A DNA stretch of 57,658 nucleotides from Gammaproteobacteria bacterium. GTDB taxonomy: Bacteria > Pseudomonadota > Gammaproteobacteria > Pseudomonadales > Pseudohongiellaceae. Where the stretch lies: NCBI GenBank assembly GCA_029245395.1, contig JAQWPL010000024.1, forward strand, positions 154,887 through 212,544, given 5' to 3'. Positions within the stretch are counted from its first letter, which is position 1, and each line of letters starts with the position of its first letter. Positions 46,763 through 54,745 of the stretch are shown one piece after another. The translations under genes were made by a program, and so were the position numbers. The notes beneath the pieces are model-generated. The model did no database searches and was not told the DNA's origin. It worked only from the letters and a program-made list of their open reading frames with translations.

Positions 46763-47125
46763 ATGTATGTGAATACCTATATTCTCAGTGTCCCTGAGGA
46801 AAAAAAAGATGACTATATTCGCATTGCCAAAATCTTTTTAGAGGTGGCTAAGGATTATGGCGCCATCGAGGTTTTTGAAAACTGGGAACAAGAAATACCC
46901 GATGGTGAGCACACCGACTTTCGCAAGGCAGTCAAAGCAGAGCCAGGTGAAAAAATTGTTATGTCCTGGACCATCTGGCCGGATCGTGAAACCGCTGCTG
47001 TAGCGCACAAAGGCATGTATGAAGATCCACGTCTGATCGACATGGGTGAGATGCCGTTTAATGGCAATCACATGATTATGGGTGGGTTCGAACCTCTGCT
47101 TTCTTACCACAAAGAACAGGGATGA
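46763..47125 (+). CDS. DUF1428 family protein
   Basis: A 120-residue cytoplasmic protein of DUF1428 (dimeric alpha-beta barrel-like fold, unknown function). It starts MYVNTYILSVPEEKKDDY, a standard N-terminus. DYGAIEVFENWEQEIPDGEHTDFRKAV, VMSWTIWPDRE and the terminal LIDMGEMPFNGNHMIMGGFE are the family's conserved blocks. The start codon is fixed by the array-derived GAGGAA. It is probably in the same transcript as the propeller gene upstream and the permease downstream. Confidence 0.9.
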   Translation: MYVNTYILSVPEEKKDDYIRIAKIFLEVAKDYGAIEVFENWEQEIPDGEHTDFRKAVKAEPGEKIVMSWTIWPDRETAAVAHKGMYEDPRLIDMGEMPFNGNHMIMGGFEPLLSYHKEQG

Positions 47126-47215
47126 TGACTACGGCTAAAACCGCTTCAATCAAGTACCAACGATTTAGTGTTGCAGTAACCTGGCGCGAACGATAACAAT
47201 AATAAGGAAAATCTT

Positions 47216-48580
47216 TTGGATCCAGCCACAGCAGTTAGTACCAGCGCCGCCATATCCCTGTTTGGTTTCGCTGTCCTTATATTCCTCTTGCTCTTCCTTA
47301 TCGCGAAATGGAAATGGCATGTGTTTTTTGCCTTGCTGGTTCCTATCATGCTGTTCGGCATTCTGCCGGGCGTACAGCTAAATAATTTCATTGATGCGTT
47401 TGAATCCGGATTCGGCAATACCCTGGGGGGAATAGGGGTAGTCATTGTTCTGGGTTCAATCATCGCTGAGGCACTGAAACACACCGGCGCTATTCAGGTC
47501 ATCACCGGCTCAATGGTCAATCTGGTGGGGTCAAAGCGCATGCCTCTGGCCCTGACCCTTACCGGCTTCATTATCGGCATCGCCATTTTTTCCGACGTGG
47601 CCTACGTCATTCTCAATCCCCTGGTACATTCTTCTGCCCGCGCTATGGGCGTGGGTATCGCCGTGATGTCCACGGGGTTAGTAGGTGCGCTGCAGTTAAC
47701 CCATGCCATTGTGCCGCCTACACCCGGGCCGCTCGCCGCGGCTGCCATTGTCGGTGCCGACATCGGCAAGACCATAATCTTTGGCAGCATCGCCTGCCTG
47801 CTTGGCAGTGTAAGTTGTTGGGCCTGGGGGGTTTATGTCGCTGGTCCGAGAATCAAGACTGAAGGCTCGGAAGAATTCGCCGGTGTTGGTTTTAAAGAAG
47901 ATGAAGGAAGAAAATTACCCAGTACGCTGAGTTCCTACATGCCTATTGTCATCCCCATTTTTCTCATCGGCACACAGAGTGTCGTGAGTCTGACCTTCGC
48001 GGACGGTACACTAATCCGCACAATCTTTAGCTATCTGGGCTGGCCAGTAATATCGCTTTCAATAGGTGTCTGGCTGGCCTACCGCAACATCAGTAATACT
48101 GAAGACAGAACCAATGCGCGGGACAAATGGGTGGAAGATGGTTTGCGCACCTCCGCCATGATCCTGGTGGTTACTGGTTTGGGTGGAAGTCTGAGCGCTA
48201 TCCTGCGCGGCACCCCGGCAGTGGAGTTTATCGCCACGGCCTTTACCGATTACGGCCTGCCGACCATCCTGCTGCCCTTTGTCCTGGGCATCATCGGCAA
48301 TATGATCACCGGTTCCACCACCGTAGGGGTAATAACTGCTGCCTCTTTGTCAGCGCCCATGCTGGGGACTCTGGGCTTGTCCCCGGAAGCGGCTATGCTC
48401 TCTGGGGCTAGCGGGTCGGTGATAATTAAATATGTGAATTCCAGTTATTTCTGGATATGCACGTCGCTGACCAAATTGAGTGTCAGCGATGCGGTGTTCA
48501 GTTATGGCGGGGCTACCTTCGTTGGCGGCATGGTGTCGTTTGCTGCGGTGTGTGTGATGTGGGTTTTGGGTTTGATTTGA
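47216..48580 (+). CDS. GntP-family gluconate/hydroxy-acid permease
   Basis: A 454-residue permease with about 12 membrane helices. It begins at a TTG with AAGGAAA nearby; no better ATG precedes it. GNTLGGIGVVIVLGSIIAEALKHTG, THAIVPPTPGPLAAAAIVGADIGKTI and TGSTTVGVITAASLSAPMLG are characteristic GntP blocks. GntP members carry gluconate, related sugar acids, or D-serine/hydroxy acids with protons. Neighbouring SMP-30-like, DUF1428 and VOC genes suggest uptake for a small catabolic route, but the substrate is unknown. Confidence 0.9.
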   Translation: MDPATAVSTSAAISLFGFAVLIFLLLFLIAKWKWHVFFALLVPIMLFGILPGVQLNNFIDAFESGFGNTLGGIGVVIVLGSIIAEALKHTGAIQVITGSMVNLVGSKRMPLALTLTGFIIGIAIFSDVAYVILNPLVHSSARAMGVGIAVMSTGLVGALQLTHAIVPPTPGPLAAAAIVGADIGKTIIFGSIACLLGSVSCWAWGVYVAGPRIKTEGSEEFAGVGFKEDEGRKLPSTLSSYMPIVIPIFLIGTQSVVSLTFADGTLIRTIFSYLGWPVISLSIGVWLAYRNISNTEDRTNARDKWVEDGLRTSAMILVVTGLGGSLSAILRGTPAVEFIATAFTDYGLPTILLPFVLGIIGNMITGSTTVGVITAASLSAPMLGTLGLSPEAAMLSGASGSVIIKYVNSSYFWICTSLTKLSVSDAVFSYGGATFVGGMVSFAAVCVMWVLGLI

Positions 48581-48599
48581 ATTTAAGAGGAAATAAAAG

Positions 48600-48953
48600 A
48601 TGGCTAATAAAATAGTGTGGTTCGATGTTCCGGTCACTGACCTGGAGCGAGCGGTTGGCTTTTACACCAACGTATTGGATATGAAAATTGAAGAAGAATT
48701 TCCCGGTGTTGCCGTGTTCGCCCATGAAGACAATGAAGTGGCCGGCTGTCTTTTCACCAGTGACGATGCTGAACCTTCGACGGCCGGCATTCTGGTGTAT
48801 TTCAATGTTAATGGCAGATTGCAGGAAGCTGTCGACATGGTAGATGATTTTGGCGGCATCATCGAGCAGGGGCCCCATGAGATAGGTAACTTCGGCCAGC
48901 GGGCGGTGGTTATTGACAGTGAGGGCAACCGGATTGCTCTGCATTCAGAATAA
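48600..48953 (+). CDS. VOC superfamily (glyoxalase-like) protein
   Basis: A 117-residue cytoplasmic vicinal-oxygen-chelate protein beginning MANKIVWFDVPVTDLERAVGFYTNVLDMKI. One or two beta-alpha-beta-beta-beta modules are visible, with potential metal ligands (His in FAHED, Glu in EQGPHEIG, Glu/His at the C-terminus HSE). It lies 19 bases after the permease with AAGAGGAAA before the ATG, so cotranscribed. Substrate unknown. Confidence 0.85.
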   Translation: MANKIVWFDVPVTDLERAVGFYTNVLDMKIEEEFPGVAVFAHEDNEVAGCLFTSDDAEPSTAGILVYFNVNGRLQEAVDMVDDFGGIIEQGPHEIGNFGQRAVVIDSEGNRIALHSE

Positions 48954-49011
48954 AAAACTCTGCCATTGGGCATAGAGTCGTTTATCAAATAGTAAGTGAT
49001 TTTGATAAAAC

Positions 49012-49041
49012 AAAAGCCCCTTCAAACCGGCGCGGCTTTTT
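49012..49041 (+). terminator. Intrinsic terminator after the VOC gene
   Basis: AAAAGCC (49012-49018) can pair with GGCTTTT (49034-49040) with a CCGGCGC-containing loop and a following T-run (GGCTTTTTCC). It would end the permease-VOC transcript and also lies between converging genes. Confidence 0.6.
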
Positions 49042-49055
49042 CCTAACCCGTGGCA

Positions 49056-49580
49056 CTATTCCCCGGCAGCAACCCTGGCCTGATAGGCATCATTTAAAAT
49101 TTTCATGGTAGTAAATGCAATGTTCAATTCAATATTGGCATTACCCAGTTCGACCATTATTTCTGCCAGAGTTTGGTTTTTCTCATTGATTAAGGACTGT
49201 GAAAGGTGGCTGCTACTTGCTGACGAAATACTACCGCCCCCCGATGAATCAGCAGCACCAGCACTGGTCTGTCCTCCTACAAAATCCCTGGCCGCCTCAC
49301 TAAGAGACGTAGACATAAAATTGGGCATGCAGACGCGTTCTCTTATCAGGGACCGTGCTGATCTGGTTTCCGTACATTCGATGTCGTATTCGTCATCTTC
49401 ATTCAGCTCATTATAAATGTCATACATGGCGCTCTGTGCTCCACGGATTTCCCGGCGTAGTTTGCTCATGGACATGGAGTCTGTATCCAGAATTTCAGTG
49501 TCGGAATTCTGAGCATAGAGCTGTTTATCGGTGAGCAAAAAACTGGTTAGGACGATCAGTAACAGGATATAAAGTTTCAT
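49056..49580 (-). CDS. Secreted hypothetical protein
   Basis: A 174-residue protein I do not recognise. An N-terminal signal (LYILLLIVLTSFLLTDKQLYAQ) predicts export. The mature part has a charged helical region (SMSKLRREIRGAQSAMYDIY), two cysteines (near 68 and 83) in a basic stretch, a Ser/Gly-rich linker (GGGSISSASSSHLSQ, about 115-130) and a C-terminal helical segment with heptad-like hydrophobics (AEIMVELGNANIELNIAFTTM). No enzymatic motif. The gene is isolated, convergent with the VOC gene. Confidence 0.65.
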   Translation of the reverse strand: MKLYILLLIVLTSFLLTDKQLYAQNSDTEILDTDSMSMSKLRREIRGAQSAMYDIYNELNEDDEYDIECTETRSARSLIRERVCMPNFMSTSLSEAARDFVGGQTSAGAADSSGGGSISSASSSHLSQSLINEKNQTLAEIMVELGNANIELNIAFTTMKILNDAYQARVAAGE

Positions 49581-49877
49581 TTCGGTTCCATTCGGGCAGG
49601 ATTGGTGTTGAAACCAATAGCCATTAAATATCGACGGAAAGGGTACTCTTCTATATTTTTATATTCAAGCTGAGGGTTCAGCTATCCAGCTGGCCAAAGC
49701 CAGATTTGATTCTGGCCTTTATCGCCAGGGCTAACACCTGCGGCCCATCAATGTACAAATCCTGACGCTTCATTCCATTTCCCAAGTGGACGTATCCCCA
49801 CCAGGCGTTTATTCTCCGTAGTCCGGCACAGGGAAAGGTCGAAAAGTAATTCAGGCACCGGAATGAGGGATCAAAAC
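49581..49877. other. Intergenic region, 297 bases
   Basis: No gene recognised. A perfect hairpin GCCAGA-TTTGAT-TCTGGC lies at 49699-49716, and GAGGGA at 49865-49870 is the likely ribosome site of the next gene. The hairpin may belong to a regulatory or terminator structure, without a T-run. Confidence 0.4.
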
Positions 49878-50366
49878 ATGCTAAGGATGATGCTAAACGG
49901 ATTTTTTCTGCTGTGCTTGTCAGTAAGCACCCATGCGGCTGAGAACGATGGCACAAATGGTCTGCCTATATATCAGGAAGTCACCATTGCCTGTCCCCCG
50001 GAACAAATTATTAACGCGCTGACCAGTGCCGAAGACTTCAGTGAGCTTTCTGGTTTTCCTGCCACACTCTCGGCAGAGGAAGGCGGTAGTTTTTCTCTTT
50101 TTGGTGGGCAGATCACGGGTCGGAACATTGAGCTTGTTAGTGGCCAGAGAGTGGTACAGGCATGGCGGGTTGCAGACTGGCCTGAAGGGGTTTATTCAAT
50201 AATAAACTTCAGCCTGGAAAAAACTGGTGCCAGTGTCAGTGCTAGTGCCACTGACAGTACAGCGGTCAAATTTACTCAAAGCGGATTCCCCGAAGGCACT
50301 GCAGAACATCTCAACGAAGGCTGGCATACCATGTACTGGGGGCCGCTCGGCGCGTATTGTGAATAA
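49878..50366 (+). CDS. Secreted SRPBCC/START-like (AHSA1-type) protein
   Basis: A 162-residue exported protein: signal peptide LNGFFLLCLSVSTHAAEN, then an AHSA1/SRPBCC-like fold with QEVTIACPPEQIINALTSAEDFSELSGF, GGSFSLFGGQITGRNIEL, VVQAWRVADWPEGVYS and GTAEHLNEGWHTMYWGPLG. This matches the activator-of-Hsp90-like domain, which is normally cytoplasmic, so a secreted copy is unusual. ATG 49878 has GAGGGA seven bases upstream; an earlier ATG (49863) is possible. Ligand unknown. Confidence 0.75.
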   Translation: MLRMMLNGFFLLCLSVSTHAAENDGTNGLPIYQEVTIACPPEQIINALTSAEDFSELSGFPATLSAEEGGSFSLFGGQITGRNIELVSGQRVVQAWRVADWPEGVYSIINFSLEKTGASVSASATDSTAVKFTQSGFPEGTAEHLNEGWHTMYWGPLGAYCE

Positions 50367-50484
50367 GCTTTGGAAATGAAAGAACAAAAGGGGCCAGAGG
50401 GTATATTTAACCGAAAAGTCCTGTATATTTTCTCCTCTGCATAATAAAAAACACTGTCCGACGGGGCATGCCCCAGGGGGAACC

Positions 50485-52641
50485 ATGAAGATTTTTCTAA
50501 AACCATCCGTAGCAATAGCACTATTATTCTGCAGCCTGTTCGCTGCAGCCCAGGCGCAGCAAACTGCGGAACGCGCCTATCCTGAAGGCTATATCACCGG
50601 AGTAGTGACCAGTGCAAACGGCCCGGAGGCCGGTGTCTGGGTCATTGCCGAAACCAAGGAAACCAATACACCTTTCGTCAAAATTGTCGTTACCGATGAC
50701 GATGGCCGTTACACGTTACCGCAAATGCCCGAGGCTACTTTCAATGTCTGGGTGCGTGGTTACGGACTGGTCGATTCAGAATCAGTTGAGGGTCGCCCCG
50801 GTGATCGTGATCTGAATCTGACTGCCGTGGTTGCCGCCACTGCCCGGGAGGCAGCAGCAGTTTATCCGGCTGATTACTGGTTTGCCTTGCTGGAAATTCC
50901 CACCTCTGACATGTTCCCGGGCACAGGCCCCGAGGGTAACGGCTTTTCCCCCCAACTTGAGACACAGGACGAATGGGTGCACGCCTACAAATCGCGCTGC
51001 CATTTTTGTCACCAGCAGGGCAGCGAGATCACCCGCACCCTGGATCACATGGATCACCTTGGCTTTGATACCCATGAAGAAGCCTGGGATTACCGGCTGC
51101 AGTTGGGTGTGCGCGGCGGCGGCATGTATGGCTCCTTTGTCGGCCTGGGCCGTGAAGGCATGATGCGTATCCTGGGCGACTGGACCCGCGGCATAGAAGC
51201 AGGCCTGGTACCCGAGCAGCCACCACGTCCTGAAGGGGTTGAGCGCAACGTCGTAGTCACCCTGCGCGATATCGGCGGCGACCATGATTTCATGCACGAT
51301 GAAGTCACTACCGACAAGAACAATCCCACGGTCAATGCCAATGGGCCGGTGTACGCGGTGTCTTCTGGCCACGGTACGCTGGAAATAGTGGACCCGATCA
51401 CCAATGACAATTACAAGATCAACATTCCTACCCGGGAAGACCCGCGCATTGTGCGCAATCGCTTTCCGCAGCCGGGCCGTCCCTCCAATTTCTGGGGCAT
51501 GGAGCATATCTGGGGGGTAGAAAATCCCTCCGACCCTCACAACCCCATGATGGATAGTCTGGGTCGTGTATGGATGACCTCCAAAATCCGCAACGACCAA
51601 CCGGACTGGTGTCGGGAAGGTTCCGACAACAAATTCGCCCGGTACTTTCCGCTCACGCGCAGTGGTCGCCAGGCCTCTGTCTATGATCCGGAAACCCAGC
51701 AATTCGAATTGGTCGACACCTGCTTTTCCACCCATCATCTGCAGTTCGCCAACAACCCGGATCGCACCCTGTATTTCAATGAACTGTCCGGCCCCATGTT
51801 CGGCTGGGTCGACACCCGTACCTGGGATTTGACCCACGACGAGCAGGCTTCCCAGGGCTGGTGTCCGCAGATCATCGATACCAATGGCGACGGCGTGATC
51901 ACCAAACCCTGGAACGCCGCTGGTGAAGAAAACCCCAATCCTGCCCTGGATACAGAAGTAAGTTTCAGACTGTATTCGGTGATTCCCGATCCCAGAGATG
52001 GCGACATTGTTTGGGGCGCATCAGAATCCTATCCTGGCCATATCGTCAGGCTGGACCGTGGTGACAATCCTCCCGAGACCTGTATTTCCGAGGTGTATCA
52101 GGTAGCAGAAGGGGGTCTTGATCCCCGTGGTCTGGATATCGATTCCAATGGTGTGATTTGGGCGGCCATGGCGGCCAGCAGTCATTTCGCCCGTTTCGAT
52201 CGCACCCAGTGTGATGTGTTAAATGGACCAGGCACTGCCGAGGGCACTCACTGCGCGCAGGGTTGGACGCTGTTCAAAACGGATGGGCCGACCTATCCCG
52301 GCACCGACATTCCCTCTGACTTCCATTACTTTGGCTGGGTAGACCAGCACAACATAAGTGGATTAGGCAAAGACACGCCGATCATTACCGGTTCCAATTC
52401 CGATTCCCTGATTGCACTTGATCCGGAAACCGGAGACTGGACCCGATTGCGCGTGCCTTATCCCCTGGGTTTCTACCAGCGTGGATTGGACGGGCGCATC
52501 GACGATATCGATGCCGGCTGGAAGGGCCGCAGTTTGTGGGCTAATTACGGCACACATCTGATTTGGCATGTTGAGGGCGGCAAGGGGACTACTGGGAAGA
52601 TGGTGCAGTTTCAGATCAGGCCTGATCCATTAGCGTTTTAA
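50485..52641 (+). CDS. Secreted beta-propeller with carboxypeptidase-regulatory-like and CxxCH heme motif
   Basis: A 718-residue secreted protein. Signal peptide (1-25), then a carboxypeptidase-regulatory-like beta sandwich (about 35-115: GYITGVVTSANGPEAGVWV and DDDGRYTLPQMPE). A single c-type heme-binding motif CHFCH (172-176) lies in a short helical segment. From about 290 a large streptogramin-lyase/vgb-like propeller follows, with repeats such as VYAVSSGHGTLEIVDP, VWMTSKIRND and GVIWAAMAASSHFARFD. The single heme plus propeller suggests an electron-transfer or oxidoreductase role in the periplasm; the reaction is unknown. The gene is flanked downstream by a heptad array. Confidence 0.8.
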   Translation: MKIFLKPSVAIALLFCSLFAAAQAQQTAERAYPEGYITGVVTSANGPEAGVWVIAETKETNTPFVKIVVTDDDGRYTLPQMPEATFNVWVRGYGLVDSESVEGRPGDRDLNLTAVVAATAREAAAVYPADYWFALLEIPTSDMFPGTGPEGNGFSPQLETQDEWVHAYKSRCHFCHQQGSEITRTLDHMDHLGFDTHEEAWDYRLQLGVRGGGMYGSFVGLGREGMMRILGDWTRGIEAGLVPEQPPRPEGVERNVVVTLRDIGGDHDFMHDEVTTDKNNPTVNANGPVYAVSSGHGTLEIVDPITNDNYKINIPTREDPRIVRNRFPQPGRPSNFWGMEHIWGVENPSDPHNPMMDSLGRVWMTSKIRNDQPDWCREGSDNKFARYFPLTRSGRQASVYDPETQQFELVDTCFSTHHLQFANNPDRTLYFNELSGPMFGWVDTRTWDLTHDEQASQGWCPQIIDTNGDGVITKPWNAAGEENPNPALDTEVSFRLYSVIPDPRDGDIVWGASESYPGHIVRLDRGDNPPETCISEVYQVAEGGLDPRGLDIDSNGVIWAAMAASSHFARFDRTQCDVLNGPGTAEGTHCAQGWTLFKTDGPTYPGTDIPSDFHYFGWVDQHNISGLGKDTPIITGSNSDSLIALDPETGDWTRLRVPYPLGFYQRGLDGRIDDIDAGWKGRSLWANYGTHLIWHVEGGKGTTGKMVQFQIRPDPLAF

Positions 52642-52644
52642 AAC

Positions 52645-52667
52645 GGATAAAGGATAAAAGATAAAGG
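52645..52667. repeat. Heptanucleotide array L7 (GGATAAA x2 + AGATAAA)
   Basis: GGATAAA, GGATAAA, AGATAAA in tandem (52645-52665), the same units as L3 at 40.2 kb. It lies immediately after the propeller stop; related A-rich sequence (AAAAGATAAAC, AAAGACAAAGG) continues to the next ribosome site at about 52765-52772. Confidence 0.85.
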
Positions 52668-52677
52668 TAGAGAGAGC

Positions 52678-52730
52678 GTAGGGCGGAAGAGCGAAGCGAT
52701 CTCCGCCAAGGCGAACAAGGTTCGCCCAAC
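52678..52730. repeat. Double palindrome (GGCGGA.../GGCGAAC...) intergenic element
   Basis: GGCGGA (52682-52687) pairs with TCCGCC (52702-52707) around an AGCGAAGCG-containing loop, and GGCGAAC (52710-52716) pairs perfectly with GTTCGCC (52720-52726). The sequence style resembles short palindromic elements dispersed in many bacterial genomes. Only one copy is seen in this window. Confidence 0.7.
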
Positions 52731-52779
52731 TAGAAACATAAACAATAAAAGATAAACAAAAAGACAAAGGAGCCAGACC

Positions 52780-53694
52780 ATGACAAACAAAGAAAGACGC
52801 ACAGTACCACCAGAAGCAGTTCAGCTTTATGACGAATTCATCCACGGTGAAATCGATCGCCGGGACTTTCTTAATGGATTGAAAAAATTCGCCGTAGCCG
52901 GACTAACCGCCGGCGCCATTGCTGATGCCCTGATGCCTGACTACGCCATGGGCCAACAAATCGACCGTGATGACGAACGCATCCGCGCCGAATACGTCAC
53001 TGTCCCTTCACCCGAAGGCCACGGCTACATCCGTGGCTATCTGGTACGCCCGTTCAGCGCCGACAGCCGTACTGCCGATGCGCGCCAATTGCCCGGCATT
53101 GTAGTCGTGCATGAAAATCGTGGCCTGAATCCACACACCGAAGACGTGGCACGGCGGCTGGCACTGCAAAACTTTATGACCTTCGCGCCTGATGTGCTCA
53201 CTTCAGTAGGTGGCTATCCCGGTGACGACTACCAGGGCGGACAGTTGTTCAGTCAAATGGATGCTGGCAAACGTTTCGAAGACATTGTTGCAGCCGCGCT
53301 GTGGTTGAAAAACCGCGATGACTGTACCGGCAGAATTGGTATCACCGGTTTTTGCTACGGCGGCAGCGTATCGAATCAAATGGCCGTGCGTCTGGGTGAT
53401 GACCTGGCCGCCGCAGTACCTTTCTATGGCGGCGGTGCGCCCGTCGACCAGGTGCCACAAATTAGTGCAGCGATACAGGCACAGCATGGTGGACTGGATG
53501 CGCGACTGGTTGCCGCATGGCCGGATTACGATGAGGCATTAACGGCAGCAGGAGTTCCCCACGAAGGACACATCCACCCGAATTCAGTGCACGGCTTCTT
53601 CAACGATGCTACGCCGGAACGCTATAACGAGGCGGAGGCTGGGATAGCCTGGGAGCAGATGGTGGAGTGGTTTAATACGCACGTTAGGGGGTAA
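52780..53694 (+). CDS. Dienelactone-hydrolase-family protein with Tat-type signal (YghX-like)
   Basis: A 304-residue alpha/beta hydrolase with a cytosolic-looking start and then a twin-arginine motif: DRRDFLNGLKKFAVAGLTAG (residues 26-45), so probable Tat export. Mature domain: GYIRGYLVRPF, VVVHENRGLNPHTEDVARRLA, nucleophile region GFCYGGSVSNQMA (Cys as nucleophile, as in dienelactone hydrolases), and histidine VHGFFNDATPERYN. These match the YghX-like DLH branch. AAAGGAG lies before the ATG. It would cleave a lactone or ester in the periplasm; the substrate is unknown. Confidence 0.88.
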   Translation: MTNKERRTVPPEAVQLYDEFIHGEIDRRDFLNGLKKFAVAGLTAGAIADALMPDYAMGQQIDRDDERIRAEYVTVPSPEGHGYIRGYLVRPFSADSRTADARQLPGIVVVHENRGLNPHTEDVARRLALQNFMTFAPDVLTSVGGYPGDDYQGGQLFSQMDAGKRFEDIVAAALWLKNRDDCTGRIGITGFCYGGSVSNQMAVRLGDDLAAAVPFYGGGAPVDQVPQISAAIQAQHGGLDARLVAAWPDYDEALTAAGVPHEGHIHPNSVHGFFNDATPERYNEAEAGIAWEQMVEWFNTHVRG

Positions 53695-53822
53695 TTAAGG
53701 AAATGGGACAGGGATGTCATTTGAATAAAGGGGTCATAATAATAATTGAATAATTGGGGTCGAATAGAATAATTGGGGTCAGATTCCTATTCTTTTGTTA
53801 AGTTGATCTGGCCCTCTTTATA

Positions 53823-53891
53823 TAAAAATAGGAATCTGACCCCCTTTTCGTAAAAATAGGAATCTGACCCCCTTTTCGGACCCCCTTTTCG
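53823..53891. repeat. 28-bp tandem repeats downstream of RAYT gene
   Basis: Two identical 28-bp units (53823-53850, 53851-53878), each containing AATAGGAATCTGACCCCC and CTTTTCG, plus a 13-bp partial third. They are inverted relative to the GGGGTCAGATTCCTATT copy at 53775. Confidence 0.93.
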
Positions 53892-53910
53892 AATAATAGG
53901 TGTCAGATCC

Positions 53911-54597
53911 TTATTCTTTTTTTGGTCTACCAGCCTTTTTGGAACTAACACGCCTTTTCACCAGTAATTCCACGTCAAGTTTGAATTTATCGCTTCCTAG
54001 CGCCATACCCGTATTTATAGTTGTTCGTATTTCTGTCAACAAAAGGGGGTCTGTATGTATAAAAAATAATTGCCGATAATGTTTCAAACGTTCTAGCTTG
54101 TTGTTACCCAGTGCTAGGTATTGCGGATGAAAAGTAATCAAATCTGACTTTTTGCCGATGCCATTACATTGATAACTTGACCAGGAATATTCAGAGGGAT
54201 CGGAAACCATTCTGGCTCTGACAGGATTTAGCTCAATGTATCGGTAACAAGCCAGGAGATAGAGTTCAGAATCCACCAGACTTGACTTAAATCGTCCTTC
54301 CCATAATGTCCCCGTGCGTTGGTAAGAGAAATTAAAGTATCTGACATAATTCCGCCCTATATCCTGCATCAGTAAGGAAATTCCGTTGTTGATTCGTGGT
54401 GTCATCAACAGATGCACATGATTTGTCATTAATATCCAGGCATGGATATCTACGCAATATTTTAATGCCGACTCCTTCAGACAATTGATGTAATAGGCAT
54501 AGTCAAGCACAGAAGCAAAACAAGGCTGGCGGTTATTACCGCGCTGAATAATATGTTGAGGAATGTCGGGTGGGCAGATTCTTTTGAGTCTGGGCAT
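53911..54597 (-). CDS. REP-associated tyrosine transposase (IS200/IS605-like, Y1)
   Basis: A 228-residue Y1 transposase of the RAYT group, domesticated single-strand nucleases that process REP sequences. PQHIIQRGNNRQPCF (13-27) and WILMTNHVHLLM (54-65) carry the HUH metal motif (His60, His62). The catalytic Tyr is in the RAYT signature ACYRYIELNPVRARM (116-130). The C-terminus is basic (VKRRVSSKKAGRPKKE). The start ATG is at 54597, inside the right-hand repeat flank. Repeats around it are its likely substrates. Confidence 0.93.
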   Translation of the reverse strand: MPRLKRICPPDIPQHIIQRGNNRQPCFASVLDYAYYINCLKESALKYCVDIHAWILMTNHVHLLMTPRINNGISLLMQDIGRNYVRYFNFSYQRTGTLWEGRFKSSLVDSELYLLACYRYIELNPVRARMVSDPSEYSWSSYQCNGIGKKSDLITFHPQYLALGNNKLERLKHYRQLFFIHTDPLLLTEIRTTINTGMALGSDKFKLDVELLVKRRVSSKKAGRPKKE

Positions 54598-54745
54598 GTT
54601 CTCTCCCCTGAGACGCTAATAGACTCAATCAATATAGTATAGATTGGTGCCAAATCAACTTAACAAAAGAATAGGTATCTGACCCCTAATTTCGATTATT
54701 TGTTATTGTGTCTGAAAAAGAAATCAACAAGGTGGAGACTTAACT

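Larger units (their letters stand above)
53748..54686. mobile_element. RAYT (REP-associated tyrosine transposase) element with repeat clusters
   Basis: A 38-bp inverted repeat, GGGGTCAGATTCCTATTCTT-type at 53775-53812 and its near-complement at 54649-54686 (two mismatches), encloses the transposase gene at 53911-54597. The left side adds GAATAATTGGGGTC twice (53748-53761, 53767-53780), two tandem 28-bp copies of inverted orientation (53823-53850 and 53851-53878) and a partial third (53879-53891). This is a REP/BIME-like cluster around its own transposase, with unusually long end repeats. Confidence 0.85.

Noticed and set aside
49678-49956. 92-codon minus-strand frame upstream of the SRPBCC gene
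   Set aside because: No family resemblance, no clear ribosome site, and it overlaps the real gene's start.
50782-51837. Long minus-strand open frame opposite the heme-propeller gene
   Set aside because: It lies wholly antisense to a gene with a signal peptide and recognisable domains; its translation shows no family motif and arises from GC-rich codon positions.
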